Shown: positions 6,482 to 7,969 of the stretch, piece after piece | Layout of the letters: the number at the start of each line of letters is the position of its first letter | Position numbering within the stretch: position 1 is the first letter of the stretch | Assembly: GCA_934255105.1 (NCBI GenBank) | Contig: CAKQNH010000186.1 | Span: forward strand, 1-7,969 | Source of the DNA: an uncultured Pirellulaceae bacterium | GTDB lineage: Bacteria; Planctomycetota; Planctomycetia; Pirellulales; Pirellulaceae | Length of the DNA: 7,969 nucleotides | Direction: 5' to 3' | Notes under the pieces: model-generated | Told to the model about the DNA's origin: nothing | The model's input: the letters and a program-made list of their open reading frames with translations, nothing else | Database searches by the model: none | Program-made: the position numbers and the translations under genes

Positions 6482-6696
6482 TGTGTTTTTGTCGCAATCA
6501 TCTTCCTGTCACCCATCTGCCTGTCAAATTTCGGACTGGTGATCGGGGCATTAATTGCTTGCACGGCGAGATCGACGCGTGCTAGACTAAGCCAGTGGCG
6601 GGTCCCCTTCGCTGCATGATATTGCCGTACCGTTCGCGGCCTCCCCCCCCCGCGTTGGACTGGAGTCGCCGAGCACGCCTAGCGTTACGGACCACC

Positions 6697-6738
6697 TTAG
6701 CCCGGCGACCGTAGGCAACACTATCGTTCGCCGGCTAA
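6697..6738 (+). promoter_or_regulatory. 5'-leader hairpin abutting the cupredoxin ribosome-binding site
   Basis: TTAGCCCGGCGA (6697-6708) and TCGCCGGCTAA (6728-6738) form an 11-bp stem with one bulged C around a 19-nt loop. The right arm overlaps the first two bases of the AAAGGAG ribosome-binding site, so folding could limit translation. A role is inferred; it could also be another intergenic palindrome. Confidence 0.5.
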
Positions 6739-6743
6739 AGGAG
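6737..6743 (+). promoter_or_regulatory. Ribosome-binding site of the cupredoxin gene
   Basis: AAAGGAG lies 8 nt before ATG 6752, a near-ideal site that fixes the start. Its first two bases lie in the right arm of the leader hairpin. Confidence 0.75.
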
Positions 6744-6751
6744 CGTGAGCC

Positions 6752-7513
6752 ATGATTCGTACCGTTATCACCTATGGCTGCTGGATGCTTGCTTCGGCGA
6801 CATCCGCCGGACAGACCGCAACACTTCAGATGCGATTTGTGTTAGACGGCGCACCGCCGCCTGTGAAGCAAATTGATGTTGCACCGGCTTTCGCTCCGGC
6901 GGTTGGTCCAATCATCGACGAGCGGCTACTGGTCGACCCGAAGTCTCGTGGCATCAAGAATATCCTGGTCTACGTTTATACGGGCCGGGAAGGAACAAAA
7001 ATCGAAGTGCCTCCACGCCAGAATCAGAGGCGACGTTTGACAATGGCAAATGCTCGTTTCGATCCCCATATCTTAATTGCACAAGCTGGCGACACACTTG
7101 AGCTCGTGGAACGCGGCCCGAACCAACACAATCCAAACCTAAGTTTCTTCGCGAACACACCGCGAGGGATTTTGATTCCGCCAGGAAGACCAAATCTAAT
7201 CCCGCTTCTGAAACCCGAGCCAGCGCCAATTCCCGTTGATTGCAATATCCACCCCTGGATGCGAGCCTATGTTGTCGTCTTGGATCATCCATTCGCTGCA
7301 GTATCAGACTCGGATGGCAATCTAAAAATTGCTGAATTGCCTACGGACACTTCGCTTACATTTCGAGTTTTTCACGAGGCCGGACGAATCGACCATGTTA
7401 AAATCTCAGGCGTTGATACAGACTGGCGCAGGAGTCGTTTCGATATCGAACTTGCTGCCGGCGTAAACGATCTTGGCGACATTCTGATTCCGCCCGAATC
7501 ATTGACCTATTGA
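6752..7513 (+). CDS. Exported cupredoxin/plastocyanin-like copper protein
   Basis: The 253-residue protein starts at ATG 6752 behind a strong AAAGGAG site and has a short signal peptide (about residues 1-20, ending near SAG). The central region carries a type I copper-like set: H126 in GPNQHNPN, then C164, H167 and M170 in VDCNIHPWM, with the spacing Cys-x2-His-x2-Met seen in plastocyanin-like proteins. This matches the methylamine-utilisation/plastocyanin-like group common in planctomycetes. After the copper site, DHPFAAVSDSDGNLKIAELP resembles the start of a carboxypeptidase-regulatory-like beta fold, so a second small domain may occupy about 178-253. An electron-transfer or copper-carrier role in the periplasm is inferred; the partner is unknown. 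The gene ends 48 bp before the gamma-glutamyltransferase start on the same strand and may be co-transcribed with it. Confidence 0.8.
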   Translation: MIRTVITYGCWMLASATSAGQTATLQMRFVLDGAPPPVKQIDVAPAFAPAVGPIIDERLLVDPKSRGIKNILVYVYTGREGTKIEVPPRQNQRRRLTMANARFDPHILIAQAGDTLELVERGPNQHNPNLSFFANTPRGILIPPGRPNLIPLLKPEPAPIPVDCNIHPWMRAYVVVLDHPFAAVSDSDGNLKIAELPTDTSLTFRVFHEAGRIDHVKISGVDTDWRRSRFDIELAAGVNDLGDILIPPESLTY

Positions 7514-7523
7514 TTGCTCCAAA

Positions 7524-7561
7524 CCGACCACTGGGGACACCGACCACTGGGGACACAGCAC
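7524..7561 (+). repeat. Half copy of the hairpin repeat (copy E), left arms only
   Basis: CCGACCACTGGGGACA is repeated exactly and adjacently (7524-7539 and 7540-7555), followed by CAGCAC. This equals the doubled left arm of the other copies. The middle and right arm are absent, and the sequence runs straight into the ATG at 7562. It fills most of the 48-bp gap between the cupredoxin and gamma-glutamyltransferase genes. Confidence 0.8.
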
Positions 7562-7969
7562 ATGAACAAACACTCAATGAGAACAGAAACAGTAGTCACA
7601 CTCTGGCTCATCCTTTTGCTAATCCAGCCGACTCATGCACTGGACTACGAAGCCGCATCGAAAACCATGTCCGAAGCAAGGGGGGAAAACGGAGCGGTCG
7701 CTTGCGTATGCCCTCATGCGAGCCAAGTGGGGCTGGATATTCTGAAAGCAGGCGGCAATGGGGTTGATGCTGCCATCGCCGTGCAGTTCGCCCTGGCGGT
7801 TACCTGGCCGTCGGCAGGCAATATTGGAGGAGGGGGATTCATGATGATCTATCCTCCAGGTGGCAAAGATGTGGTGTGTGTCGAGTATCGCGAACTGGCA
7901 CCCAAAGCAGCGACTGCGGAAATGTTCTCTCCGAGCGATGGACGCTATACCCACAAGATCGTTGGTGTG
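7562..7969 (+). CDS. ggt: Gamma-glutamyltransferase, N-terminal part, 3' end outside window
   Basis: The frame is open from ATG 7562 to the window end (136 residues). A signal peptide (hydrophobic VVTLWLILLLI, likely cleavage after THA, residue 26) is followed by the family signature: HASQVGLDILKAGGNGVDAA (52-71), AGNIGGGGFMMIY (85-97) and YRELAPKAAT (109-118). R110 corresponds to the E. coli Ggt arginine that binds the gamma-glutamyl carboxylate. The catalytic threonine at the self-cleavage site lies beyond the window. Members hydrolyse or transfer the gamma-glutamyl group of glutathione and related peptides in the periplasm. An alternative start is ATG 7577; neither ATG has a ribosome-binding site, because the half repeat E occupies the leader. 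That is odd for an intact gene. The cupredoxin gene lies immediately upstream on the same strand. Confidence 0.92.
   Translation, partial: MNKHSMRTETVVTLWLILLLIQPTHALDYEAASKTMSEARGENGAVACVCPHASQVGLDILKAGGNGVDAAIAVQFALAVTWPSAGNIGGGGFMMIYPPGGKDVVCVEYRELAPKAATAEMFSPSDGRYTHKIVGV

Larger units (their letters stand above)
6240..6751. other. Divergent intergenic region of 512 bp
   Basis: This separates the leftward secreted-protein gene from the rightward cupredoxin gene, so promoters for both should lie here, but no convincing -35/-10 pair was identified. It contains repeat copy D (6341-6481), a run of nine C (6643-6651), and a hairpin touching the cupredoxin ribosome-binding site (6697-6738). Short frames crossing it translate the repeat and are not credible genes. 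Confidence 0.6.

Noticed and set aside
6555..6600. Sigma-70-like promoter (TTGCAC ... TAGACT) ahead of the cupredoxin gene
   Set aside because: The spacing between the two boxes is about 28 bp, far from the usual 16-18 bp.
6145..6619. Frames on both strands across repeat copy D
   Set aside because: Their proteins consist of translated repeat units and overlap the secreted-protein gene start; no gene-like signals.
6643..6651. Run of nine C as a phase-variable tract
   Set aside because: It lies over 90 bp upstream of the cupredoxin start and outside any coding frame or recognisable promoter spacer; a single homopolymer is weak evidence.

Overview
This window looks like chromosomal DNA of a planctomycete, probably of the Pirellula/Rhodopirellula type. 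That assignment is an inference. It rests on the moderately high GC, the isolated genes with signal peptides, a large secreted heparinase II/III-like lyase, a plastocyanin-like secreted protein, and intergenic spaces filled with short hairpin repeats. No rRNA, tRNA, CRISPR array or transposase gene was seen.

Layout from left to right. Positions 1-675 (+) hold the 3' end of an alpha/beta-hydrolase esterase gene. Positions 814-3711 (-) hold a complete 965-residue secreted heparinase II/III-like polysaccharide lyase, convergent with the esterase. Positions 3712-4622 contain no convincing gene but several inverted and direct repeats. Positions 4676-5125 (+) encode a TIR domain whose first beta strand is missing and whose reading frame begins inside a repeat element. 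Positions 5304-6239 (-) encode a secreted protein of unknown function. Positions 6240-6751 are non-coding and carry the most elaborate repeat copy and a 5'-leader hairpin. Positions 6752-7513 (+) encode an exported cupredoxin-like protein. From 7562 to the window end (+) lies the N-terminal part of a periplasmic gamma-glutamyltransferase.

The strongest signal not explained by genes is a family of about 85-140 bp hairpin elements. There are four full copies (690-773, 4623-4715, 5173-5257, 6341-6481) and one half copy (7524-7561), all in the same orientation. Each full copy has 17-18 nt terminal arms, a 30-nt central segment containing TGGGTGGCT, and a tandemly duplicated left arm. They occupy five of the six intergenic spaces. 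Two lie between convergent genes, one forms the 5' end of the truncated TIR gene, and one half copy ends at the gamma-glutamyltransferase start codon.

The genes do not form an obvious pathway. The esterase, lyase and gamma-glutamyltransferase fit a bacterium that degrades polymers and peptides outside the cytoplasm. The only tight pair is the cupredoxin gene and the gamma-glutamyltransferase gene (48 bp apart, same strand). The TIR gene is the only defence- or signalling-like gene, and it may be a relic.
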